Origin: Candidatus Nomurabacteria bacterium
GTDB lineage: Bacteria; Patescibacteriota; Minisyncoccia; Phycocordibacterales; UBA9973
Assembly: GCA_943356455.1 (NCBI GenBank)
Contig: CALRFB010000012.1
Span: forward strand, 1-16,174
Direction: 5' to 3'
Length of the DNA stretch: 16,174 nt
Below are positions 1-7,106 of the stretch, in pieces. The stretch's first letter is position 1; the number at the start of each line of letters is the position of its first letter. The notes below the pieces were generated by a model, which did no database searches, was not told the DNA's origin, and saw only the letters and a list, made by a program, of their open reading frames with translations. A program made the translations under genes and the position numbers.

Positions 1-66
1 AGCTAGTGTAGCAAATACAATTGCCACGGATACTGTTTCTATTTTATGGTCGGTATGAGTTTGCAT
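1..66 (-). CDS. partial CDS, N-terminus of a probable membrane or exported protein
   Basis: Seen: 15 bases after the ftsH stop codon an ATG (66-64, minus strand) opens a frame that runs uninterrupted to the window edge (22 codons). A GGAG Shine-Dalgarno motif (complement of 73-76) sits 6 bases before the ATG, the clearest SD spacing in the window. The peptide begins MQTHTDHKIETVSV and then turns hydrophobic (AIVFATLA), which suggests the start of a membrane segment or a short signal anchor. Inferred: it is translated from the ftsH transcript as the next gene of the same operon. The product cannot be named because only its first residues are inside the window. Confidence 0.6.
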   Translation of the reverse strand, partial: MQTHTDHKIETVSVAIVFATLA

Positions 67-81
67 TCTTATCTCCAGATA

Positions 82-1995
82 CTATGCTCCGACAGGAATC
101 GTTTCAGCTTTTTTGGGAATGATGCCATTGGCAACGAGCACGGCATTGTATTCGTCTTGCTCGAGAGTTTCAACTTCCATAAGTTTAATAGCGATAGCAT
201 CAAGCACTTTTTTGTGTTTGGAAAGTTCTTCTTTGGCACGCTCATGGGAATCTTTGATGATTTTTTCCACTTCCCCATCTATCAAGCTACCAACTTTTTC
301 TGAATAGTCTTTGTCTTCAACTCCTTGACCAAACATAGTGCGGCCACCGTCGGACTCGAGGGCGATCGGTCCTATTGCATCGGACATCCCCCATCTTGTT
401 ACCATTGCACGAGCAAGGTTTGTTGCAACCTGCAAATCATTTGATGGGCCAGTAGTGATGTCACCAAAAATCATTTTTTCTGCAACGTAACCTCCGAGAG
501 ATACAACGATGTCGTCGAGGAATTCATTTTTAGATTGAAGTTTACGTTCTTCAAGTGGAAGTTTGAGTGTGTATCCGCCTGCACGCCCGCGAGCAACGAT
601 GGAGACTTTGTGTACAGGATCGGCATAATGCAAAACAGAAGCTAGTACTGCGTGTCCGGCTTCGTGGTATGCGGTGATCTTTTTTTCAGCTGGTGAAAGT
701 AGATGGCTTTTACGTTCTGGGCCCATCATTACTTTTTCAATAGCTCGAAGTAGGTCGTATTGGGTGACTTTTTTGCGATCTTCTCGAGCTGCTAAAATAG
801 CGCCTTCGTTCATGAGTGAGAAAAGGTCAGCTCCCGAAAAACCTGGTGTGCGTTCGGCTATGACACGAATATTTACATCTTCACCGAGTGGTTTTTTATG
901 TGAGTGTATTGTTAGGATTTCTTCACGGTCGTTGCGGTCTGGTAAATCGAGCATGACACGACGATCGAAACGGCCCGGGCGAAGTAAGGCAGGGTCGAGA
1001 ACATCGGGGCGGTTGGTTGCTGCCATGACAATGACTTTCTCATTTGGTTCAAAGCCGTCCATTTCAACGAGGATTTGGTTCAGTGTTTGTTCACGTTCGT
1101 CATTGCCGCCACCATAACCGGAACCGCGCACGCGCCCGACAGCGTCGATTTCGTCTACGAAAATAATCGCGGGCGCGGCTTTTTTCGCAAGTTCAAACAA
1201 ATCACGAACACGTGATGCACCAACACCAACAAACATTTCGACAAATTCTGAACCTGAGAGATGAAAGAATGGCACACCGGCTTCCCCAGCTACCGCACGA
1301 GCGAGCAATGTTTTACCAGTTCCTGGAGCACCCGTGAGCAAAACCCCTTTTGGGATACGTGCACCGATTTCTAAAAACTTTTTAGGATTTTTTAAAAAGT
1401 CCACTATTTCTTTCAATTCTTCTTTGGCTTCTTTTGCGCCAGCCACATCTTTAAATGTTACGCGGTTATTTTTATCGTTTGGATCAGTGATTTTGGCTTT
1501 AGATTGTCCGAAGGAAAAAGCTTGCATACCTGCTCCACTAGCTCGACGAGATAAAATCCAAATAAAAATAACGAGTACGAGTACTGGTAATACAATAGGT
1601 AGTATGTTGAGCAAGAAATAACCGAGACCGGATTCACTTTTGATTTCAATGTTTACTGCTGCGACTTTGTCTGCTGGGACACCAAGACTTGCAAATGTTT
1701 CCGAGAGCGAAGCTTCAGATTCTTTTTTTGCATTGAGTATCGTATCGTCCGTTTTCGTAACAGTAAGATCGTTACCGGAAACGAGAATACTCTTTACTTC
1801 CCCGACACTCACACTGTGCGCAACGTCTGACAGTGAGGAAACTTTTTTTTCTGTACCATCGCCACTGATGAGCGAATATAAGAACGTGATAGCGAGAAAT
1901 AGCAAAATCGCCCCAAATATGTAATTACTAAATGACTTTTTTGGTTCAGTGTTTTTTGTTTTTTTGCCGGGATTCGGCTGTACGGGATTTTTCAT
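82..1995 (-). CDS. ftsH: ATP-dependent zinc metalloprotease FtsH
   Basis: Membrane-anchored AAA+ protease that unfolds and degrades damaged or unassembled membrane proteins and short-lived cytosolic regulators as a hexamer. Seen in the 637-residue product: a basic N-terminal tail, transmembrane segment at about 25-45, an extracytoplasmic domain at about 46-124, a second transmembrane segment at about 125-150, then the AAA domain with Walker A GAPGTGKT (222-229), pore loop MFVGVG (254-259), Walker B IIFVDEID (277-284) and the second region of homology with its two arginines (about 326-346). The M41 protease domain has the zinc motif HEAGH (444-448) and the third ligand Asp in SNDLQVAT (about 520). 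Length and domain order are normal for FtsH. The start MKNPVQ is the only ATG giving a normal N-tail. A TAAAAT -10 box lies 8 bases before it, so the mRNA may be nearly leaderless. Confidence 0.97.
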   Translation of the reverse strand: MKNPVQPNPGKKTKNTEPKKSFSNYIFGAILLFLAITFLYSLISGDGTEKKVSSLSDVAHSVSVGEVKSILVSGNDLTVTKTDDTILNAKKESEASLSETFASLGVPADKVAAVNIEIKSESGLGYFLLNILPIVLPVLVLVIFIWILSRRASGAGMQAFSFGQSKAKITDPNDKNNRVTFKDVAGAKEAKEELKEIVDFLKNPKKFLEIGARIPKGVLLTGAPGTGKTLLARAVAGEAGVPFFHLSGSEFVEMFVGVGASRVRDLFELAKKAAPAIIFVDEIDAVGRVRGSGYGGGNDEREQTLNQILVEMDGFEPNEKVIVMAATNRPDVLDPALLRPGRFDRRVMLDLPDRNDREEILTIHSHKKPLGEDVNIRVIAERTPGFSGADLFSLMNEGAILAAREDRKKVTQYDLLRAIEKVMMGPERKSHLLSPAEKKITAYHEAGHAVLASVLHYADPVHKVSIVARGRAGGYTLKLPLEERKLQSKNEFLDDIVVSLGGYVAEKMIFGDITTGPSNDLQVATNLARAMVTRWGMSDAIGPIALESDGGRTMFGQGVEDKDYSEKVGSLIDGEVEKIIKDSHERAKEELSKHKKVLDAIAIKLMEVETLEQDEYNAVLVANGIIPKKAETIPVGA

Positions 1996-2003
1996 GACGC
2001 TTC

Positions 2004-2039
2004 ATTTTACCATAAAATAGAGTAATTTCTACGGGTCAA
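2004..2039 (-). promoter_or_regulatory. ftsH promoter region
   Basis: On the minus strand an extended -10 (TGG followed by TAAAAT, 2009 to 2004) ends 8 bases before the ftsH ATG. A separate TTGACC (2039-2034) could act as a -35, but its best 17-base partner is a weak TTTATG (2016-2011). Either choice gives a leader of fewer than about 10 bases. Confidence 0.45.
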
Positions 2040-2078
2040 ACCAATCTCTAATACATCAAAAAAATCCCTGTAGTATGC

Positions 2079-2084
2079 TATTAT
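2079..2084 (+). promoter_or_regulatory. smpB -10 box, leaderless type
   Basis: TATTAT ends 6 bases before the smpB ATG at 2091. No good -35 and no Shine-Dalgarno motif is visible, so transcription would begin at or next to the start codon. Confidence 0.4.
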
Positions 2085-2090
2085 CGTCCT

Positions 2091-2537
2091 ATGGCAAACT
2101 TGGTAGATAACAACATCATTCGCCGTGACTACGAAATACTCGATACCTGGGATGCAGGCGTCGAGCTTTTGGGTTTTGAAGTCAAATCTGTTAAAGCAGG
2201 CCACGGATCTCTACGTGGTTCATTTGTCAAAATAATGGATGGCCGTCCTGTACTTATCAATGCGTACATTCCCGAATACCAAGCTGGAAACACTCCCCCA
2301 AGCTACGATCCGCACCGCACGCGCAACTTACTTTTAAATAAAAAAGAGATCAATACACTTATTCGCGACACCAAAGAAAAAGGTTTGACAATAGTGCCTA
2401 TCGACTTGTATAATAAAGGCCGTTTAGTGAAGCTCAAAATCGGTCTCGGTAAAGGTCTCAAGAAGCACGATAAAAGAGAAAAGATCAAGGAGCGCGACAC
2501 CAAACGCGACATTCAGCGCACGTTGAAAAATCGATAA
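2091..2537 (+). CDS. smpB: SsrA-binding protein SmpB
   Basis: RNA-binding partner of tmRNA; it brings alanyl-tmRNA to stalled ribosomes and takes the place of the missing codon-anticodon pairing in the A site. Seen: 148 residues, a normal SmpB length, with the family signature of the OB-fold core (NNIIRRDYEILDTWDAGVEL, then GFEVKSVKAGHGSLRGSFV), the segment LINAYIPEYQ, and HRTRNLLLNKKEI. The end is a very basic tail (about residues 120-148, KHDKREKIKERDTKRD...) that is known to become helical in the mRNA channel. The tmRNA gene begins 37 bases downstream on the same strand, so the two partners of trans-translation are adjacent and may be co-transcribed. The divergent neighbour ftsH encodes a protease able to degrade tagged proteins. 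Confidence 0.97.
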   Translation: MANLVDNNIIRRDYEILDTWDAGVELLGFEVKSVKAGHGSLRGSFVKIMDGRPVLINAYIPEYQAGNTPPSYDPHRTRNLLLNKKEINTLIRDTKEKGLTIVPIDLYNKGRLVKLKIGLGKGLKKHDKREKIKERDTKRDIQRTLKNR

Positions 2538-2574
2538 TCACCTGCCGAACTTTATTTGGTATGGGTGAGAAATT

Positions 2575-2956
2575 GGGGATGATTGGTGTTGATAGGTCTG
2601 ATTCTATCGACTAGCCGCATACCGAGCTTGGGCACAACTCGTAAAACTATGTTCAAACTCCAAATGCAAACGCATCTGGTTCAGTGAAGTCTCCGTTCGC
2701 AATGAACGCCTTCGCTTTCGCACGCGCCTAAACGGCCCGCGAATGTCTTTATTTGCTACCACCTCGTCGGCGAGTAAAGGCACTATACATCGAGGTTAGG
2801 AATTGCTCCGCCCGAAGCAGTCTCCGAAATTAGGGATCGGTGCAACAGTATTTTGCTGTCTCTATAGCTGGTGCACTTAAACTTTAAGAGGTAGCTATGT
2901 ATGTAGACGTTACCGATATTCATTCTTAGACGGGAGTTCGATTCTCCCCATCTCCA
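2575..2956 (+). ncRNA. ssrA: transfer-messenger RNA (tmRNA)
   Basis: Rescues stalled ribosomes: acts first as an alanine tRNA, then as an mRNA encoding a degradation tag. Seen: the acceptor strand GGGGATG (2575-2581) pairs with CATCTCC (2949-2955; one G-U), discriminator A at 2956. The T arm is GGGAG-TTCGATT-CTCCC (2932-2948). The conserved 5' tmRNA segment GCATACCGAG is present (about 2617-2626). CCA is not encoded (ACAA follows), so it must be added by CCA-adding enzyme. The likely resume codon is GCA at 2666 inside TGCAAACG; the frame runs 21 codons to TAA at 2729-2731, giving a tag that begins ANASGS and ends FAFARA. The remaining interior should hold the pseudoknots, which I did not resolve individually. 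It follows smpB directly. A possible extended -10 (TGG-TATGGG, 2557-2565) precedes it. Confidence 0.93.
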
Positions 2957-2994
2957 CAAAAATAAGGAGCGCAGCGACTATATTTTTGTAGGAT

Positions 2995-3014
2995 GTCGCA
3001 CTGCAAAGTGCGAC
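2995..3014 (+). other. small perfect hairpin downstream of tmRNA
   Basis: GTCGCAC (2995-3001) and GTGCGAC (3008-3014) form a 7-bp stem with a 6-base loop, between the tmRNA 3' end and the terminator. No T-run follows, so it is not itself an intrinsic terminator. It might take part in 3' processing of the tmRNA precursor (inference). Confidence 0.35.
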
Positions 3015-3030
3015 GCCACAAACAAATTAG

Positions 3031-3054
3031 AAAAACCGCCATAAGGCGGTTTTT
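3031..3054 (+). terminator. bidirectional intrinsic terminator (ssrA / membrane operon)
   Basis: AAAAACCGCC and GGCGGTTTTT form a perfect 10-bp stem around the loop ATAA. A- and T-tracts flank the GC core symmetrically, so it can end both the rightward tmRNA transcript and the leftward transcript of the gene ending at 3100. Confidence 0.85.
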
Positions 3055-3099
3055 CCTTTAAGTATTTTATTTTACTGGTTCTGCGCTCAGAACAAATAC

Positions 3100-3591
3100 C
3101 TACATCGGCATCGGCATTTTAGCCACGTAGCCGAAAACTTCAGGATTTACCATGCCAAATATCATGGCAATGTGAGCAATTATGAGAAATATTCCCACAA
3201 ATGTCGCATGAAGTTTGAGTTTTTCATTCTCACTTTTAGTCTTTCCGATCAGTCCTGTTTCGAGCAGTGCTAAACCTGCAAGAGGAATTACACCAAGAAG
3301 ATATGAGGATACAGCGATTATATCTGCGAAGCCTCGCCATTCTCCATTCGTCGTGATCGGTATAAATGCATTATTGAAGAGGTAGATAAACACTCCTACA
3401 AAATAAATACCGACAACAATTCCTGCGTACCGATTTATTTTCTTGGCCATACTATTCATATTCCTAGAAAATAAAAGATAAAGTTCTGTTACTGCGATTG
3501 CTTCCGCTAGTACAACCGGTATAACCATAAAGAATAGTAAATTCCAAGGTTGATTGGTAGCTAAAAGCTCCATATAGTGTGTCATTGTCAT
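3100..3591 (-). CDS. four-helix membrane protein with Met-rich C-terminus
   Basis: Not firmly recognised; from memory it resembles a small bacterial membrane family Pfam calls DUF6803, which I could not verify. Seen: 163 residues, four hydrophobic helices at about 18-41, 55-79, 90-115 and 128-148. The N-terminus is MTMTHYMELLATNQPWN and the C-terminus ends VAKMPMPM. Helix 1 holds acidic residues (AEAIAVTELY), as does helix 3 (LLETG), and helix 4 holds a histidine, so polar groups lie within the membrane. The repeated Met and His at the termini would suit soft-metal (copper) handling, but this is inference. It is the last gene of a minus-strand group, 38 bases after the preceding small membrane protein, and is followed by a terminator. 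No haem or transporter signature is visible. Confidence 0.7.
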   Translation of the reverse strand: MTMTHYMELLATNQPWNLLFFMVIPVVLAEAIAVTELYLLFSRNMNSMAKKINRYAGIVVGIYFVGVFIYLFNNAFIPITTNGEWRGFADIIAVSSYLLGVIPLAGLALLETGLIGKTKSENEKLKLHATFVGIFLIIAHIAMIFGMVNPEVFGYVAKMPMPM

Positions 3592-3629
3592 AAGATGTTA
3601 GATTAAACTAATAAAAAAATGACGGACAT

Positions 3630-4028
3630 TTAATATGCCTTTGAATTGAGGATGCCGTTTGAAAATAAAAATTGATAAAGCGGCTCGATGCTTTTATGCC
3701 AATGACGAACAAGGTACAGGAGCGGGGGTGAAGCACAGATGTACAATAAGAAAATAATTGTTGAAAATGCCGCAATGAGTGGCATGTATTTGGCTAGAAA
3801 AATAGTGGTAGAGAGTTGCTGCCAGTTGGATAGTGTATCTGCAAGTGACAGGGGGCAAATCCCCTGTTCTCCGACTGTATATGGGCAATCTCCGTGCATG
3901 TGTTGCATGTGAGAAGATTGAAATACCAGAGTAAGCCCAAACAGACAAAACAACCCGTAGAAAAATAACGTTAGGGATGTTGCTATTTTTTGTATAGTTA
4001 ATTGTTGCATTTTGATCAACGTATTCAT
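3630..4028 (-). CDS. small membrane protein with Met/His/Cys-rich exposed segment
   Basis: Family not recognised. Seen: 132 residues; a hydrophobic helix at about 15-36 and a second hydrophobic stretch at about 82-107 flank an exposed segment. That segment contains SSHMQHMHGDCPYT followed by GEQGICPLSL, a cluster of His, Met and two Cys spaced like a soft-metal site. The arrangement recalls small Patescibacteria membrane proteins of unknown role, and metal binding (copper or iron) is a guess from composition. The ATG is 11 bases after the stop of the ABC transporter, with a weak AAGG motif about 9 bases upstream, so it is almost certainly co-transcribed with that gene and with the four-helix protein downstream. 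Confidence 0.75.
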   Translation of the reverse strand: MNTLIKMQQLTIQKIATSLTLFFYGLFCLFGLTLVFQSSHMQHMHGDCPYTVGEQGICPLSLADTLSNWQQLSTTIFLAKYMPLIAAFSTIIFLLYICASPPLLYLVRHWHKSIEPLYQFLFSNGILNSKAY

Positions 4029-4039
4029 TTTAGCACGCC

Positions 4040-5782
4040 TTATCTCTCACCTATCTGTTGTCTCCACATCGCATGATACAGACCATCATCTTTCTTGAGA
4101 AGTTCTTCGTGAGTTCCTGCTTCAATCATAACACCTCTTTCGAGGACATAAATAATATCAGCATGCATAATTGTTGAAAGACGATGTGCGATCAGTACTG
4201 TTATGTGGGACTTTATTTCGGAAACATCTTTGATCGTTTTACCAATTTCTTCTTCCGTCAAAGAATCTAGCGAGGAAGTAGCTTCATCAAAAATCAGAAT
4301 TTTTGGTTTACGTAACAATGCACGCGCAATAGAAAGTCGTTGTTTTTCCCCACCTGAGACTTTCACTCCCCCTTCACCAATAACAGTATCAAGTCCCCTC
4401 CCTCCACGTTCAAGTAAATTCTGACATTGTGCTTTGCTGAGTGCATCCAAACAATCAGCATCACTTGCACCCGGGTTCACAAAAAGCAGATTCTCTCGAA
4501 TCGTGCCGGAGAAAAGCTGGGTATCTTGAGTAACGAAACCAATTTGTTTTCGTAGTTCTTCTTTGTCGATATCTTTATAAAGAATATTATTGTACAAAAT
4601 AGTACCACTTGATGGTTCGTATAAACCGACGAGCAATTTTACCATCGACGTTTTTCCGGAGCCAGATGGACCGACAAATGCAATCGTCTGTCCTTGTGCC
4701 ATGGTATAGGAAATCTGAGTGAGTGCCTGACTCGTTGCTGATGTATATCCAAACGATACTTTTTTAAATTCTATCTTTTGCACCTCACCGATAATTTTAG
4801 GATGTACCGGCTTTGGCTCTGACGCTGTATCCATGAGCTTTGTGTAGTTGGCGATCGAAGCTTCCGCTTGACGATACGAAGCAATAAACGCTGGGATACT
4901 TTGCAACGGAGCAAACAACCAGTACGTATATATATTGAGAGAGAAATATTGACCAATCGTAATAGAGCGATTGAAAATCAAATAAAACAAGAACAGGTAT
5001 AGCCCCGCGCGGACAGTATTCGTCAATGTACCTTGTACGAAATCAAGGCTACGCAAATAGCGAAGTTTCTTGAGTTCAAGTTTAAGAATTTTCTCTGTTG
5101 TCGTATTGAGTCGATCGATTTCCTGACCCGTAAGCCCGAGTGATTTTACGAGTTCGATATTTCGGAGCGATTCTGTTGTAGACCCAGCAAGCGCCGTGGT
5201 TTCAGCAACGATTTGGGTTTGCACGACTTTTATTTTTTTCGACATAAACATCGAAACACTGCCGATCAATATGACCGCAGTAAGAAAAACAAAAGGAATT
5301 ATCCAATTAATTGTCGAAGCATATATACCGATAAATATCAGAATGAGTATGGGCAGAGCAAGCGAGTTAATAATGTCAATAATCAATTTTTCGGTATCTT
5401 GTCGCGCTTTCTGCAATTTACCAAGTGTTTCTCCGCTACGCTCGTCTTCGAAAACAGCATATGGTAGTGAGAGCGAGTGTTTGACTCCCTCGCGATACAT
5501 GTCGGCTCCGGAACGTTGTGAAATCGTATTCAGGTAGTAGTCCTGGAAATTTTTTGCAATACGAGACACGAGAGCTGTACCCATGTATGCAAAAAGAAGT
5601 AGCCCAACTCCACGGAAAAATTCCGACTGCGTAAGACTAGCAAACTTGAGTGCGTAATTGTCGATCACCTTCTGAAATATGATCGGTTCAAAAAGTGAAA
5701 AAACCTGGTTTACAACGGCCAGGATAAATACAAAAATGCCAAGCTTCCAATATTTTTTTAAATAGAAGATAAATAAGTGCAT
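4040..5782 (-). CDS. ABC exporter, fused membrane and ATPase half-transporter (MsbA/LmrA type)
   Basis: Homodimeric or heterodimeric ABC exporter half: ATP hydrolysis drives efflux of a lipid, drug or peptide from the cytoplasmic membrane. Seen: 580 residues; an N-terminal six-helix exporter domain (about 1-310; clear helices at about 13-35, 58-74, 142-180 and 258-300) and a C-terminal nucleotide-binding domain. That domain has Walker A GPSGSGKT (371-378), Q-loop Gln419, signature VSGGEKQR (475-482), Walker B ILIFDE (495-500), D-loop SLD and H-loop His533. All catalytic residues are present, so it should be active. No peptidase domain is present. The substrate cannot be told from sequence. 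It heads a minus-strand group with two small membrane proteins. A perfect TATAAT lies 7 bases before the ATG, with no SD. Confidence 0.93.
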   Translation of the reverse strand: MHLFIFYLKKYWKLGIFVFILAVVNQVFSLFEPIIFQKVIDNYALKFASLTQSEFFRGVGLLLFAYMGTALVSRIAKNFQDYYLNTISQRSGADMYREGVKHSLSLPYAVFEDERSGETLGKLQKARQDTEKLIIDIINSLALPILILIFIGIYASTINWIIPFVFLTAVILIGSVSMFMSKKIKVVQTQIVAETTALAGSTTESLRNIELVKSLGLTGQEIDRLNTTTEKILKLELKKLRYLRSLDFVQGTLTNTVRAGLYLFLFYLIFNRSITIGQYFSLNIYTYWLFAPLQSIPAFIASYRQAEASIANYTKLMDTASEPKPVHPKIIGEVQKIEFKKVSFGYTSATSQALTQISYTMAQGQTIAFVGPSGSGKTSMVKLLVGLYEPSSGTILYNNILYKDIDKEELRKQIGFVTQDTQLFSGTIRENLLFVNPGASDADCLDALSKAQCQNLLERGGRGLDTVIGEGGVKVSGGEKQRLSIARALLRKPKILIFDEATSSLDSLTEEEIGKTIKDVSEIKSHITVLIAHRLSTIMHADIIYVLERGVMIEAGTHEELLKKDDGLYHAMWRQQIGER

Positions 5783-5789
5783 GGGGCTG

Positions 5790-5795
5790 ATTATA
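5790..5795 (-). promoter_or_regulatory. ABC transporter operon -10 box, leaderless type
   Basis: A perfect TATAAT (minus strand, 5795 to 5790) ends 7 bases before the ATG at 5782. No convincing -35 is found 16-18 bases upstream. Confidence 0.45.
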
Positions 5796-5823
5796 GCAGA
5801 CTATCGGCCCAGCTTACGAGTGA

Positions 5824-5852
5824 TTGACATTCATTGAATAAATTGTTATACT
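5824..5852 (+). promoter_or_regulatory. strong sigma-70-type promoter of the cold-shock gene
   Basis: A perfect TTGACA (5824-5829), a 17-base spacer and TATACT (5847-5852), with TG one base before the -10 (extended -10). The start point would be near 5859, giving a leader of about 75 bases before the csp ATG. This is the best promoter in the window. Confidence 0.85.
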
Positions 5853-5919
5853 TCACTCACAATAGAACTGTAGTTTAAGGCCGTCGAATAAACGTACTTT
5901 CATTGTATTTATTAGATTG

Positions 5920-5937
5920 ATGAAAACAAATCAATGA
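5920..5937 (+). CDS. possible five-codon leader ORF overlapping the csp start
   Basis: ATG at 5920 reads M-K-T-N-Q and stops at TGA 5935-5937, which overlaps the csp start ATG (5934-5936) as ATGA. No Shine-Dalgarno sequence is visible before either start. It could give translational coupling or could be chance in an A-rich leader. Confidence 0.25.
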   Translation: MKTNQ

Positions 5938-6131
5938 ACGGTGTAATCAAAACACTCAAGGAGCAGGGCTTCGGCTTTATCTCAGTAGAGGGTCAGCAGA
6001 AAGATCTTTTCTTCCACATGAAGAATCTTTCCGGTGTATCTTTCGAAGAGCTCCGCGAAGGCGATGCTGTTACCTTTGACATGGAGGATTCTCCAAAAGG
6101 TCCAAGCGCAGTAAACGTCAAGCGCGCATAA
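5934..6131 (+). CDS. cold-shock-domain protein (CspA-like)
   Basis: Small single-stranded RNA/DNA-binding OB-fold protein that melts RNA secondary structure and acts as an RNA chaperone. Seen: 65 residues, the whole protein being one cold-shock domain, with RNP1 GFGFI (12-16), RNP2 LFFHM (25-29) and the closing GPSAVNVKRA. RNP2 ends FFHM where most family members have a VFVH-type motif, a modest divergence. The gene has its own strong promoter and a leader of about 75 bases, then a terminator 9 bases after the stop, so it is a single-gene transcript. A long leader is typical of cold-regulated csp genes. Here a weak 6-bp stem (ATTGAT 5916-5921 with ATCAAT 5930-5935) reaches into the start codon. 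Confidence 0.93.
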   Translation: MNGVIKTLKEQGFGFISVEGQQKDLFFHMKNLSGVSFEELREGDAVTFDMEDSPKGPSAVNVKRA

Positions 6132-6140
6132 TGCGCCCAG

Positions 6141-6173
6141 AAAACCCCGATTTCCTCGTGAAGTCGGGGTTTT
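6141..6173 (+). terminator. bidirectional intrinsic terminator (csp / truB)
   Basis: AAAACCCCGA (6141-6150) pairs with TCGGGGTTTT (6164-6173), extended inward by three more pairs including one G-U; loop CCTCGTG. The A-tract on one side and T-tract on the other suit termination in both directions between the convergent genes csp and truB. Confidence 0.85.
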
Positions 6174-6180
6174 TTGCTGC

Positions 6181-6981
6181 CTAATTATTTTTTATCTTTA
6201 GGCGATGCAAGCTAAAAAGCACAACCGGCACACCAACTACTTCTGAAATCGTTTCTGTTAGTGCACGAATATATGTGCCCGAGGACACATCGAGCACAAA
6301 CGTCAGAATCGGTATCGCTGTTGGTATATCCCCCGAACGAATCGCTTTCCGCCAGGCTTCAACAATTTCTTTTTGCCGAAAATCCCCCTGAACCAGATCG
6401 CATATTTTTTCTACTCTCTCCAGCAATACTTGTTGTGCGACTTGCGAAATGACACCTTCGTCACATGAATTCACTTTCATGGTTCGTGTCGGTCTTACTA
6501 CGTTATTCCCTTCTCGAGTATGCATAAAGAGCGGTTTACCGCCGACTGGTTTTGAAGAATACGCTGGATACATTTGCTGCTTTAGTGATATGATCTTTTC
6601 TCTAATCTGATTCCTTTTTTCTTCGTCTATATTTTGGATACTGTCTTTCTGATCTGGGTCTCTATCGACGGCTTCTGTTCCGACATTTTCATTACCCGGA
6701 ATCCGCGGATATTCAATCGGGACACCTAGTAAATCCCCTGTGTCTGTTGCTATTCCAAAAGCAAAAGCCGCACTGTATATTTTGTCATGTTTCAAATATT
6801 CGTCTTTTATATGTACCAAATCACCAAAGAGAAACAGCATCTCACCTTCTGCCGCTGGATCAAGGCGTCCGGCGTATGTACCTGGCAAATCAGCATATTC
6901 TGGGTGTTCTAGTCGAAAACGATCCAAGCAACCAAGTGGGGTTTCGCCTAGCTTTTTATTAAAAAATATAGCCATTTCCAT
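6181..6981 (-). CDS. truB: tRNA pseudouridine-55 synthase TruB, divergent
   Basis: Converts U55 of the tRNA T-loop to pseudouridine. Seen: 266 residues; the catalytic motif AGRLDPAAEG with Asp41 (family GTLDP), KIYSAAFAFGIATDTGD (67-83) for the conserved Tyr region, YSSKPVGGKPLFMHTREG (141-158) matching the usual SAVK-G-YE-AR-G segment, and SSGTYIRAL (233-241) near the active site. The N-terminal hallmark (usually KP-G-TS) is replaced by KKLGETPLG. A hydrophilic, acidic stretch at about 91-128 interrupts the core, and no room remains for a C-terminal PUA domain. Start: MEMAIFF, with MAIFF two codons later as an alternative. TATAGT lies 6 bases before the first ATG. It is convergent with csp and shares that gene's terminator. 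Confidence 0.88.
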   Translation of the reverse strand: MEMAIFFNKKLGETPLGCLDRFRLEHPEYADLPGTYAGRLDPAAEGEMLFLFGDLVHIKDEYLKHDKIYSAAFAFGIATDTGDLLGVPIEYPRIPGNENVGTEAVDRDPDQKDSIQNIDEEKRNQIREKIISLKQQMYPAYSSKPVGGKPLFMHTREGNNVVRPTRTMKVNSCDEGVISQVAQQVLLERVEKICDLVQGDFRQKEIVEAWRKAIRSGDIPTAIPILTFVLDVSSGTYIRALTETISEVVGVPVVLFSLHRLKIKNN

Positions 6982-6987
6982 AATGAA

Positions 6988-6993
6988 ACTATA
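6988..6993 (-). promoter_or_regulatory. truB -10 box, leaderless type
   Basis: TATAGT (minus strand, 6993 to 6988) ends 6 bases before the truB ATG at 6981. The -35 position is a poor match (TCGGCT). Confidence 0.4.
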
Positions 6994-7017
6994 CCCTAGC
7001 CCCGCCCTTTAGCCGAG

Positions 7018-7046
7018 TTGACTGTTTGCTCCTCATCGGGTAGAAT
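7018..7046 (+). promoter_or_regulatory. promoter of the infC-rpmI-rplT operon
   Basis: TTGACT (7018-7023), a 17-base spacer and TAGAAT (7041-7046). Transcription would start near 7053, giving a leader of about 54 bases that contains the purine tract AAGGGAGGG (7082-7090). A second possible -10, TATACT (7092-7097), lies 9 bases before the infC start. Confidence 0.75.
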
Positions 7047-7106
7047 GGCGAAGCAGTAGACACTCCTATTTTCCCCCGATTAAGGGAGGGTTATACTCAT
7101 AATCAT

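Noticed and set aside
674..1117. 147-residue plus-strand open frame opposite ftsH
   Set aside because: Lies fully inside the ftsH AAA/protease coding region on the other strand, has no start context and no recognisable protein pattern.
2931..2956. possible separate tRNA (T arm and acceptor end)
   Set aside because: It has no anticodon arm or D arm directly upstream; it is the 3' tRNA-like half of tmRNA that pairs with GGGGATG at 2575.
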